Positions 7,826 to 14,974 of a stretch of 27,529 bases of DNA are shown here, piece after piece (the first letter of the stretch is position 1; each line of letters starts with the position of its first letter). Source of the DNA: a virus. The position numbers and the translations under genes were made by a program. The stretch is from IMG/VR virus record IMGVR_UViG_3300037264_007913, positions 1-27,529 of that record; one strand, given 5' to 3'. The notes beneath the pieces were generated by a model. That model saw nothing but the letters and a program-made list of their open reading frames with translations. It was not told the DNA's origin and made no database searches.

Positions 7826-10323
7826 GGCGTGGCCTCGTTCAGCACTTCACGCACCCGGAACCGCATCTGACAGACCTTGTCCGTTATCCACTCCTCCTCG
7901 AGTGCGTCGTCTACGAACCGCACGAACGACGCCTGCGTGATGCGCGCCACCAGCGACAGGTCGTTGATCGGCGAGACTCCCGAAAACGTGAGACGCCAGT
8001 CGCCACTGACGTTAGTAACGGAAGCGATCTTGAGGATGGTGATCGTGCCGTTCTTCTGGACGATCGCCAAGTACTCAATGAAGTCTTCCACGTCATCGAG
8101 GGAGTAGTTGATTGCTGCGACATCCACGTGCGTAAACTGGAGGTCGACCGGCTCGAACAAGATCGTCTCGGGGACGAACCAGAACGGGACAAGGCGCCCA
8201 CAGCGTGAATCGAAGAACCGCAGCAGGTAGTAGGCGTCGGCGCGGGCGTAGCACGCGAACCGCAGCTCGTACTGGAACTGGGGGCGCTCGGCACGAAGGC
8301 GCACACGTTCCGCGCGCCCCTGGCTGCGCTGATCTCCGGCACGCACGACCGTCGTCTGGAATTCCTCGGACCAGTTGTGCTGCACGCGTGCTATAGAGTT
8401 CGTCGACAGAATGACGGCCTCGCCGGCACCGACGTTGGCTGTGCTTTCTTGATCGCTGACCTCGAACTTGCCTTGGCCGCCCTGGTCGCTGCCGAAGTCG
8501 CCCTCGCTAGGCGGAAGCGCACACGAGGGCGCCTCCATGAACGAAACCCCGACGAAGCCGACCTTGTTGGTGACGTTGGTTATCAGGCTCTCAAGCTTGA
8601 TCTCCCAAGCAGCAAGTGGATAGACCATCGCGCGACCGGCAACGTAATCATCCGGACCCGGGAACGGATTAACGGGCGTGATGTCCCCAAGAGGGTCTAC
8701 CAGAGTAATCGCACCAGCAGCCAGAGCTGCCACAGTGCCCACCTGCGGGTTCGTGATGCGACCAGCGGAATCGTAACCATGGATCAGCACCTGGAACCCG
8801 ACGTGGAAGCGCCGGTGGGTCGTGTCGCACGGAATCGAGGTGCCGGTCGCAAGGCCGGTGGTCCGCGACTGGTCCATGTAGAGCGGTATGCGGACGCGGT
8901 CGCTGGCGGCCCGCATGAGGTGAATCTGGAGGCGCGCGACCTCCGCATCCGTCAGTCCGGTCCACCGCACGGTGAGCGTCCGCGTGGGACGATCAGCGAG
9001 TGCCCGGCGCTCCTCAGCCAGCGTCCCTGACGACTGCGTGAGGTCGGTCAGCCACGCCGTCTCGAGCTTGGGCGGCGCAGACCAGTCCTGTAGGAAGAAG
9101 TCCCGCGTCAGCGCATCGCAGACACAGACGCCGACCGAAAGCGGCCCGGCATAGCCGTTCGGGTAGCCGAACGGAACCTGAATGACATCGGCAGTCGCTC
9201 GCCAGACCACGAGCTTGTCAGCAACGCTGCTCGAGAGCCCGTCTTCCCAGTTGGCGACGTAGATGGCCGGCTCTGGATCTGTGATATTGACGGCAGGTGA
9301 CGGTTCGGCATTAGGGACACGTGTACGGCTATCGAACGCGTGCATCGACGAGTACTGACCGAACCGCCGTGCGTTGTTGGGACTGTCAGACAAGATCGTC
9401 AGGATCCACGTCACGCCGTTGGTCGTCTGCGCCAGTCCAAGGTCGCGCTCGCCAAAGAACGAGAGCGCGCTGTCCGAGAAGGTGACAAGCACATTGTCGT
9501 TGTCAGCCATGACGACGCCGCAAGTCACCAAGTCCGTTCCGACCGCCGCCTTGATAACAGCATGCGACCAACTCATGCCGCCATCGGCACTCTTGGCGAC
9601 CTTGAACGGATCGGGACCGACCGCGTACTTCTGGTAGAAGATGTAGATCGTCTGCAGGTCGATGGTCGCCATCTTGGCAACTATCACATCCCCGCCCGTG
9701 CCGATACCGGCCACCGCCCACGTCTCGCCGCAGTCGTCCGACTGCGCAAACTTCACATCGACCGCGAAGTCGTCGTAGGCGACGAGGACCGTAGCCTCGC
9801 TCGCTATCATGGTGGTATTCGCTGGGCTGCCGCTTCCGACCTCGCGCTCCGTCCAGGTAGCGCCATCGTCATTGGACTTGAACAGCAGCACCTTACTCGT
9901 GGCATAGCGAGCGCACGAAACCAGGATCTCAGATGGCATCACCAGTATGTCGTTGGCATCGCCCGAATTGCTGTCGACCGTCGTAACAGTCCACGTGGTT
10001 CCGCCATTGACGGACTTGGCGAACTTGAGCTTGCGAGGCGAGAATCCCTCGTTCCAGATAACGTAACACTTCTCGCAGTCGATCCGCACACGAACGTACT
10101 GATAGAACTGCCCTGCCGGCGCAACAGCTATGACCACCTCATTCGACCAAGTAGCGCCTGAATCTCGCGACTTGCGGAAATGAATGCGATGCTGTCCGTC
10201 TGGATGCGTAGCGACGTAGGCGAGGAAAACCTCCCGCCCGTTAGTCGTCCAGATGTCGTTGTCGTGCCCGCCGCCATCGGCGAAGCTCCCGACCTCGACT
10301 CGCTCGAACCGCGGATCGCTCAC
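7822..10323 (-). CDS. sialidase-like beta-propeller fused to distal tail / hub protein (833 aa)
   Basis: The first 340 residues carry five clear Asp-box motifs plus one degenerate copy: SRDSGATW (52), SVNGGTTW (104), SNDDGATW (150), SDDCGETW (195), SADGGMSW (245) and TTNGVTW (300). Spacing of 45-55 residues fits a six-bladed propeller of the BNR/sialidase fold. The rest (about 400-833) looks like a duplicated tail-tip module, for example RTLTVRWTGLTDAEVARLQ and later YYLLRFFDSRCGRLVPFWFV, as in distal tail proteins. The gene lies where a Dit protein is expected, between tape measure and BR0599-like protein. The GTG overlaps the previous stop as GTGA. Whether the propeller cleaves or only binds sugars is unknown: I did not identify the sialidase arginine triad. 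Confidence 0.7.
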   Translation of the reverse strand: MSDPRFERVEVGSFADGGGHDNDIWTTNGREVFLAYVATHPDGQHRIHFRKSRDSGATWSNEVVIAVAPAGQFYQYVRVRIDCEKCYVIWNEGFSPRKLKFAKSVNGGTTWTVTTVDSNSGDANDILVMPSEILVSCARYATSKVLLFKSNDDGATWTEREVGSGSPANTTMIASEATVLVAYDDFAVDVKFAQSDDCGETWAVAGIGTGGDVIVAKMATIDLQTIYIFYQKYAVGPDPFKVAKSADGGMSWSHAVIKAAVGTDLVTCGVVMADNDNVLVTFSDSALSFFGERDLGLAQTTNGVTWILTILSDSPNNARRFGQYSSMHAFDSRTRVPNAEPSPAVNITDPEPAIYVANWEDGLSSSVADKLVVWRATADVIQVPFGYPNGYAGPLSVGVCVCDALTRDFFLQDWSAPPKLETAWLTDLTQSSGTLAEERRALADRPTRTLTVRWTGLTDAEVARLQIHLMRAASDRVRIPLYMDQSRTTGLATGTSIPCDTTHRRFHVGFQVLIHGYDSAGRITNPQVGTVAALAAGAITLVDPLGDITPVNPFPGPDDYVAGRAMVYPLAAWEIKLESLITNVTNKVGFVGVSFMEAPSCALPPSEGDFGSDQGGQGKFEVSDQESTANVGAGEAVILSTNSIARVQHNWSEEFQTTVVRAGDQRSQGRAERVRLRAERPQFQYELRFACYARADAYYLLRFFDSRCGRLVPFWFVPETILFEPVDLQFTHVDVAAINYSLDDVEDFIEYLAIVQKNGTITILKIASVTNVSGDWRLTFSGVSPINDLSLVARITQASFVRFVDDALEEEWITDKVCQMRFRVREVLNEATP

Positions 10324-13217
10324 AGTGAGGGCTTCCGGCGATTCAACTGTGTATTGATGTCGCTGGCATTCTCGCGCATGAACTTCAACAGCGACGCCTT
10401 ACCGCCCGTGAAGATGCGATCAGCCGTCTGTTCGTTGGCGACCACGATGGCGCGAACAACGGTGGGACCTTGCCCACCCAGCGAATCGGACGACGTGTTC
10501 TGGTACGCAGACGCCACCAGGCCGCCCGCGCTATAGCCCGGCCCGCCACTCGGTCCCGAAGCTCTAGACCTGGTACCGGACCCGAGCGCCCGGACAAGGC
10601 CCGGATCTATGGCACCCTGGTTGAGCGCGTGCATGAAGGCGAGACCGTACTTGCGGACGGAAGCTGTGCGGTGAACGTACTCGCCAGCCATGAGCCACGC
10701 CGGCACCGTGTCGCCAGGGTGGACGCCGATCGGTCGCCGCAGGATCGGGCCGCCGGCCGCGAAGCCGCGAGCAAGGCCCCCGAGCGACCCGGCCGCGCCA
10801 GCGGCGGCCCCGCCGACCGAAGTCGCCACAGCCCCACCAGGGAACAAGCTACCGAACGCGGCAAGTAACGCGCGCGCGATAGCGAGCTTGATGATGAACT
10901 GCAAGATCTCCTGCGCAATCGCCTTGAGGAACTGCGCAAAGCGCGTCTTGAGATCGACCTTGCTAGTCGGATCGAAAGCGTCCACGATCGCCGCCGAGAC
11001 GGAAGCCGCCAGCGAATTGATGGTACCAGAAATCAAGCTGGCGACACCAGTGACAGCATCGGCCATCCTGTCTAGAGCGACATCGAGACCGCCTTCGCCG
11101 CTGCGCCCGAATATCACCTGCTCCAAGAAACTGGGCTCGGTAAGGGCCAGCGAACCAGCCGCATCTATTTCATTTTTGGCACCTCCGATCGCCTCGCGCG
11201 TACGCGTCTTTAATAGATCGGCAAGCTTCGGAAACGCCGTCTGAATCGCCTCTAGCAACTTACCTGTCAAGCCGCTAGCGACGCCAGCAATCTCTGCAGC
11301 AAAGCCCTTCGCGCCGGCCGCGCCTTCGGCCAGGCTGCGCTTGTTCTGCTCGCCTATCGCTTGCTGATTGATGAGTTCGTTGGTTATTTCCTGAATACCC
11401 TTCTTGGTTTTCGCCAACTCTTTATCGAGGTTAGTGCCGCCCAGAACCGCAGATTTAAGACCCGACTTGCCGCCGAAAAGGCCACTAAACTCCAGAGCCA
11501 ACACTTTGGCTTCTAGCACCAGCCTCTTCAGCAGCAAGAACAGGCCGTTTATACCAGTGGCTATGTCCTCAACTATGATGGCGCGCAACGAGCCAAAACT
11601 GGTATTAATCGGTGCCAGAGCGGCAGCAATCAGACCAATAACAATAGCAATCGTAGCCAGCGCAGCCAGCGTAGCCAGCGCAGGACTGACGAGCAGCGCC
11701 AACCCTGTCCCGATCTTGGTCAAGATCCCAGGAACTAGGAGCAGCGTCTCTGCCACTACCTTACCGAGCCCGACGAGGCCGCCGAATCCGACAGCCAGCG
11801 TCTTTAGGATCGGCGGAATAACGAGCAAAACGCCAGCGACTTCACCGAAGAACTTGACTAGATCATCTTCGCCGAACAGCACATCTACTACCTGCCGTAG
11901 ACCACCTACCAACGGAGCAAAAAAGTTAGCGAGCGCGCCCAGCGCAGCAGACGCACCAACTATCACGCCAGAAATAGCAGAACCGGCCACCGAAATCAGC
12001 AGACCCAGCGTCCTGGCCGCAGCAAGCACATCATTTAAGTCTAGATTGGCAACCAGCTGACGCGCTTTAGTTACAACTTCGGCAAGCCTGCCATCAATGG
12101 CGGCAATAACCTGTAGCGTTTCCGGTCTGATTCTGAGGACGCCATCCGGCCCGACGACAGTAACTAGCTTGATGAGATCAGCGACCAACCCCTTGACGCT
12201 CTGGAACAACGCATTCCCGCCCTCGCCTAGCAGCAGTCCCGCAATGTTCTTGAGCTTCGAGAACAGCCGATCGAAGGTGCCAGCAGACTGCACGCCAGCT
12301 ATATTGAACGCCACTAGCTTGCTCTGCAAGAAGGTGAACAGCGTGCCGGCGTCCTTTGCCCGGACCAGTGCCTCACGAGAGATACCGAGTTCGTTCTCTA
12401 GTCTCGTACGCGCACCCTGCTGTCGCGCAGCGAAGATCGCGACGACCTCGCGACCGAGGCGCTCCGTCGAAAGCCCGATCGTATCCGCAGCCTGCGTGAT
12501 TCCGACGGTAAACTGCCGGACCTGGTCAATATTGGACGCCCCGAAGGCACGCAGGCCAGGAGCGAGCGCAAGGTTGAAGGTCTTGGCAAGATCCTCAAAA
12601 GACGAGTTGGTCTGTAGCGCATCGAGGCGCAACTTCCTGACCTGGTCAGCCGCGATCCCCTGCGCGGCCCCGAACGCTTGCGCACCTCGAACAAGTTGAC
12701 CCTGGGCATTCCTGATCTGCGCGACTCCGGTCAGAATGGCCGTCGTATTCGAAATGACGCGCTCTTGCGACGCGCCGAACTCAATCGCGCCTTCAACTAA
12801 TTCGCGGAACCCTGCGCGAATCTCTCGGAGCGCGATTCGGAACAGCGCGAAAACAGCAATGCGCTTGCCTAGATCCGTCAGCGCCTGCGAGAAACTATGC
12901 GTGCTGCCGTCGGCTTCGCGGGCCTCGCGATTGTAGTTACGGATGTTGGCAACGGCGTTCTGAGTGATGTTCACCTGCGCCTGGAAAGCCCGGTTTTGGG
13001 CCTGCACAGCAGCGGTCACCTGGCCCACGGCAGCAGCCGCAGCGGCGCCTACAGTGCCGCCACCGGCAGCGCCTTGCCGCGCCTGCTGCTGGATGTCGAC
13101 GATCTGCTTCTGCAGCGCAGCGAGTTGCGCCTTTAGGTCACCAACTGCATTGATGGACTGGCTGACCTCGATGTTGATCGGGAAGTTCAATCCACCGCGA
13201 TCGACACCGTCAGCCAT
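10320..13217 (-). CDS. tail tape measure protein (965 aa)
   Basis: This is the longest gene and follows the tail chaperones, as tape measures do. Residues 22-100 form a coiled coil with Gln/Ala-rich helices. Residues 404-440 and 461-535 contain long hydrophobic stretches (for example ALATLAALATIAIVIGLI), thought to insert in the host membrane at injection. The C-terminal 150 residues are Gly/Ala-rich with GGPILRRPIGVHPGDTVPAW then MAGEYVHRTASVRKYG, a common tape-measure ending. By the usual rule of about 1.5 angstroms per residue the tail would be near 145 nm long. The start ATG follows the chaperone extension stop by three bases. Confidence 0.9.
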   Translation of the reverse strand: MADGVDRGGLNFPINIEVSQSINAVGDLKAQLAALQKQIVDIQQQARQGAAGGGTVGAAAAAAVGQVTAAVQAQNRAFQAQVNITQNAVANIRNYNREAREADGSTHSFSQALTDLGKRIAVFALFRIALREIRAGFRELVEGAIEFGASQERVISNTTAILTGVAQIRNAQGQLVRGAQAFGAAQGIAADQVRKLRLDALQTNSSFEDLAKTFNLALAPGLRAFGASNIDQVRQFTVGITQAADTIGLSTERLGREVVAIFAARQQGARTRLENELGISREALVRAKDAGTLFTFLQSKLVAFNIAGVQSAGTFDRLFSKLKNIAGLLLGEGGNALFQSVKGLVADLIKLVTVVGPDGVLRIRPETLQVIAAIDGRLAEVVTKARQLVANLDLNDVLAAARTLGLLISVAGSAISGVIVGASAALGALANFFAPLVGGLRQVVDVLFGEDDLVKFFGEVAGVLLVIPPILKTLAVGFGGLVGLGKVVAETLLLVPGILTKIGTGLALLVSPALATLAALATIAIVIGLIAAALAPINTSFGSLRAIIVEDIATGINGLFLLLKRLVLEAKVLALEFSGLFGGKSGLKSAVLGGTNLDKELAKTKKGIQEITNELINQQAIGEQNKRSLAEGAAGAKGFAAEIAGVASGLTGKLLEAIQTAFPKLADLLKTRTREAIGGAKNEIDAAGSLALTEPSFLEQVIFGRSGEGGLDVALDRMADAVTGVASLISGTINSLAASVSAAIVDAFDPTSKVDLKTRFAQFLKAIAQEILQFIIKLAIARALLAAFGSLFPGGAVATSVGGAAAGAAGSLGGLARGFAAGGPILRRPIGVHPGDTVPAWLMAGEYVHRTASVRKYGLAFMHALNQGAIDPGLVRALGSGTRSRASGPSGGPGYSAGGLVASAYQNTSSDSLGGQGPTVVRAIVVANEQTADRIFTGGKASLLKFMRENASDINTQLNRRKPSL

Positions 13218-13220
13218 CGA

Positions 13221-13544
13221 CTACTTCTTCCTCGCCTGCTGTGCAAACCTGGCAGCGAACGTGGCGTTCTTATCCGCACGATCCGTACCAGCGACCGGCG
13301 CATCCGACTGCGCGCCGCCTGCGTGCTCCTTCTTCGCCATGGCCGCCAGTCGCTCAGACGCACGCCCGACCGAGACAATGTCCATGTCGGCCACCTGTGC
13401 CACCGTACCGAAGCCGTGCGACGCCAGCGAGAGCACCACCTCCTCGAGCAGCTCGACTAACTCATCTCGCTCGGGACCGGCTCGAGGAGCCTCGGCTCGA
13501 CGCTTCCGGTCGGCATGCTTCCGTCCACGAACTCCTTCACGAAG
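13221..13544 (-). CDS. tail assembly chaperone G-T extension, read by -1 frameshift
   Basis: This frame is one base back from the gene at 13457-14044 and stays open well upstream of that gene's stop. Joined at the slippery site it adds 107 residues to 167 from the first frame, giving a 274-residue fusion close to lambda gpG-T. The extension contains a predicted helix RDELVELLEEVVLSLASHGFG that begins upstream of the only nearby GTG (13439), so an independent start would lose half the helix. That GTG also has its GAGGAG too close to work as a ribosome-binding site. Such fusions recruit tube subunits to the tape measure. The ending KNATFAARFAQQARKK is basic. Confidence 0.65.
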   Translation of the reverse strand, partial: LREGVRGRKHADRKRRAEAPRAGPERDELVELLEEVVLSLASHGFGTVAQVADMDIVSVGRASERLAAMAKKEHAGGAQSDAPVAGTDRADKNATFAARFAQQARKK

Positions 13545-14044
13545 CCCGGGATCTTCCCCACGAAAGGGGCGAACACGCTGGCGTTCGCCTCGACGATGCC
13601 CTGAACGATCTTCGCCGCCGTAGGTACGTCCACGTCCTTGAAAACGGCAAGCGCGTCGGCTGCGACAGGTCGCGCGTACTCCTCGCGCAGGCTGTCCGCA
13701 GCGAGCCGGGCGAAGATGTCGAGGTTCTCAGGCCGCATGAGCGACTCGACGAGTTCGACGATCGCCTTCTGCCGCCGATCGGCCACGACCTTGTACGCCT
13801 CAAGCGTGATCGCGGACGGCTCGACGGTGACGAACTGGCGTTCGCCCCCCTTGCCGTCGCGCACCGTCTCCTGCGACGACTTCTTGAAGCTGTCGCTGGC
13901 GAGCGCCGCGATAGCTGACAAGATCGGTTTGGCAACGGCGCGCAGTTGCAGCACCATCGCCACCGACGCGGCGTAGAACCGCAGCGGCTGCCCGTTGATC
14001 TCGCGCTCGATGAAGTCCGGCGTGAGAAAGCTCTTGATGCCCAT
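13457..14044 (-). CDS. tail assembly chaperone (gpG-like, 195 aa)
   Basis: It lies between the tail tube gene and the tape measure, the invariable place of the gpG-type chaperone. The product is mainly helical: IKSFLTPDFIEREINGQ, then AVAKPILSAIAALASD, a charged stretch, and KAIVELVESLMRPENL. It has no membrane segment. Chaperones of this kind hold the tape measure before the tube assembles around it. Start ATG at 14044 has an AGGAGG-type site (CCAGGAGGACACC). A CCCGGGC heptamer in register X XXY YYZ at 13544-13550 would divert some ribosomes into the G-T extension. Identity rests on position and the overlapping -1 frame rather than on sequence motifs. Confidence 0.75.
   Translation of the reverse strand: MGIKSFLTPDFIEREINGQPLRFYAASVAMVLQLRAVAKPILSAIAALASDSFKKSSQETVRDGKGGERQFVTVEPSAITLEAYKVVADRRQKAIVELVESLMRPENLDIFARLAADSLREEYARPVAADALAVFKDVDVPTAAKIVQGIVEANASVFAPFVGKIPGFVKEFVDGSMPTGSVEPRLLEPVPSEMS
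13544..13550 (-). promoter_or_regulatory. probable -1 ribosomal frameshift site (CCCGGGC)
   Basis: In the gpG-like frame the codons are ATC CCG GGC, so the heptamer reads C CCG GGC and satisfies X XXY YYZ. Slipping back one base gives CCC GGG CTT and enters the 107-residue extension. It is the only heptamer of this form I found between the point where the -1 frame is open and the end of the first gene. GC-only slippery sites are not the usual ones (GGGAAAG or A-rich), so this is an inference. Confidence 0.5.
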
Positions 14045-14063
14045 GGTGTCCTCCTGGTGCCCC

Positions 14064-14090
14064 GCGGCCGGCGTCTCCCTCGCCGGCCGC
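14064..14090 (-). terminator. strong hairpin between tail tube and chaperone genes
   Basis: A perfect 10-bp GC stem (GCGGCCGGCG with CGCCGGCCGC) and a 7-base loop fill most of the 60-base gap. There is no U-tract after it (GGGGCACC follows), so complete termination is unlikely. It could reduce read-through, or shield the upstream tail tube message from 3' exonucleases, matching the need for far more tube protein than chaperone. Confidence 0.5.
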
Positions 14091-14104
14091 TATCCATAGA
14101 CGCC

Positions 14105-14959
14105 TTACGGCGCGAACGCGTTGGCGTGCGTCGTGATGTTGAAGTAGGGCGAAGACGCGTCGGCGATCTCGTTCAACTCGCAGACGCCCTTGAGCGAGAA
14201 CTTCGACACGTCGTCGCTGATGAAACCCAGGTCCCCGTCGAGAGCGAGCGCGATCTTGTGAATCTGCATCTCGATCTGCGCGTCGTTGTTCGCCGGGTTC
14301 TCGCCGATGAACACGAGCGCACCTGCGGTCGGCGTGCTCGTCAGCGCCCACACGCGCTCCAGCACAACTGCGCCGGCATCGGCAGCGAGCGTCACGTCGA
14401 TGTCGTCACCCGGAGCGTAGTTCGCGCCGCCCTGGATGAAGAAGATCCTACCCATCTGTTCGTCGACTTCATAGTCGGTGCCCTCGACGAGGAGCACGTC
14501 GGGCGCACCCTGCTTCTCGACGGTGAGGTTGGCGGTCGCGATGTCATAGGCGCGAACCCCGGTCGCGTTCTGGATCGGGTACCACCGACCCTCCGCTACC
14601 GCCGAGATCATCTCGTACTCAGCGAAGCCGGCGATGGCCGAGTTCGTGGGCTGCGGACTGGCGATGGAACCCGAGAGGGCGAACGCGAGGTTCTCGAAGT
14701 TCGTGACCTCGTCCAGTTCGCAACTGAACTCGAACTTTTGCCCTGTAATGATCGTCTTGTCGATCGTCGCGAGACCCGACCGAGACGACTTGTGGTCGAT
14801 CTTGTCCGTCGTCGCCGTCAGCTTGGCTGACGGCGCGTTGCCAAGGTCGCGGTAGCCGCCGGCCGGGAGATCGGCAGTCAGCGACGAAAAGTAGAGGATC
14901 CCGCGGCCGACGAGGTAGTCGTCGGTACTCGCGCGACCTGAGATATTGATGCCGGGCAT
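14105..14959 (-). CDS. major tail tube protein (284 aa)
   Basis: The sequence has the usual tube-protein features: INISGRASTDDYLVGRGILY at the start, RDLGNAPSAKLTATTDKIDH (the N-terminal strand and loop), then KFEFSCELDEVTNFENLAF, and near the end FSLKGVCELNEIADASSP. This pattern, with a strand-rich core and a repeated 'tube' motif, fits a protein that stacks as hexamers around the tape measure. A central insertion of about 90 residues (LTVEKQGAPDVLLVEGTDYEV to VLERVWAL) may be an extra surface domain. Position is right: before the chaperones and after the completion genes. The ATG has a GGAG site upstream. Confidence 0.8.
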   Translation of the reverse strand: MPGINISGRASTDDYLVGRGILYFSSLTADLPAGGYRDLGNAPSAKLTATTDKIDHKSSRSGLATIDKTIITGQKFEFSCELDEVTNFENLAFALSGSIASPQPTNSAIAGFAEYEMISAVAEGRWYPIQNATGVRAYDIATANLTVEKQGAPDVLLVEGTDYEVDEQMGRIFFIQGGANYAPGDDIDVTLAADAGAVVLERVWALTSTPTAGALVFIGENPANNDAQIEMQIHKIALALDGDLGFISDDVSKFSLKGVCELNEIADASSPYFNITTHANAFAP

Positions 14960-14974
14960 TGATGGCTCCTTTCG

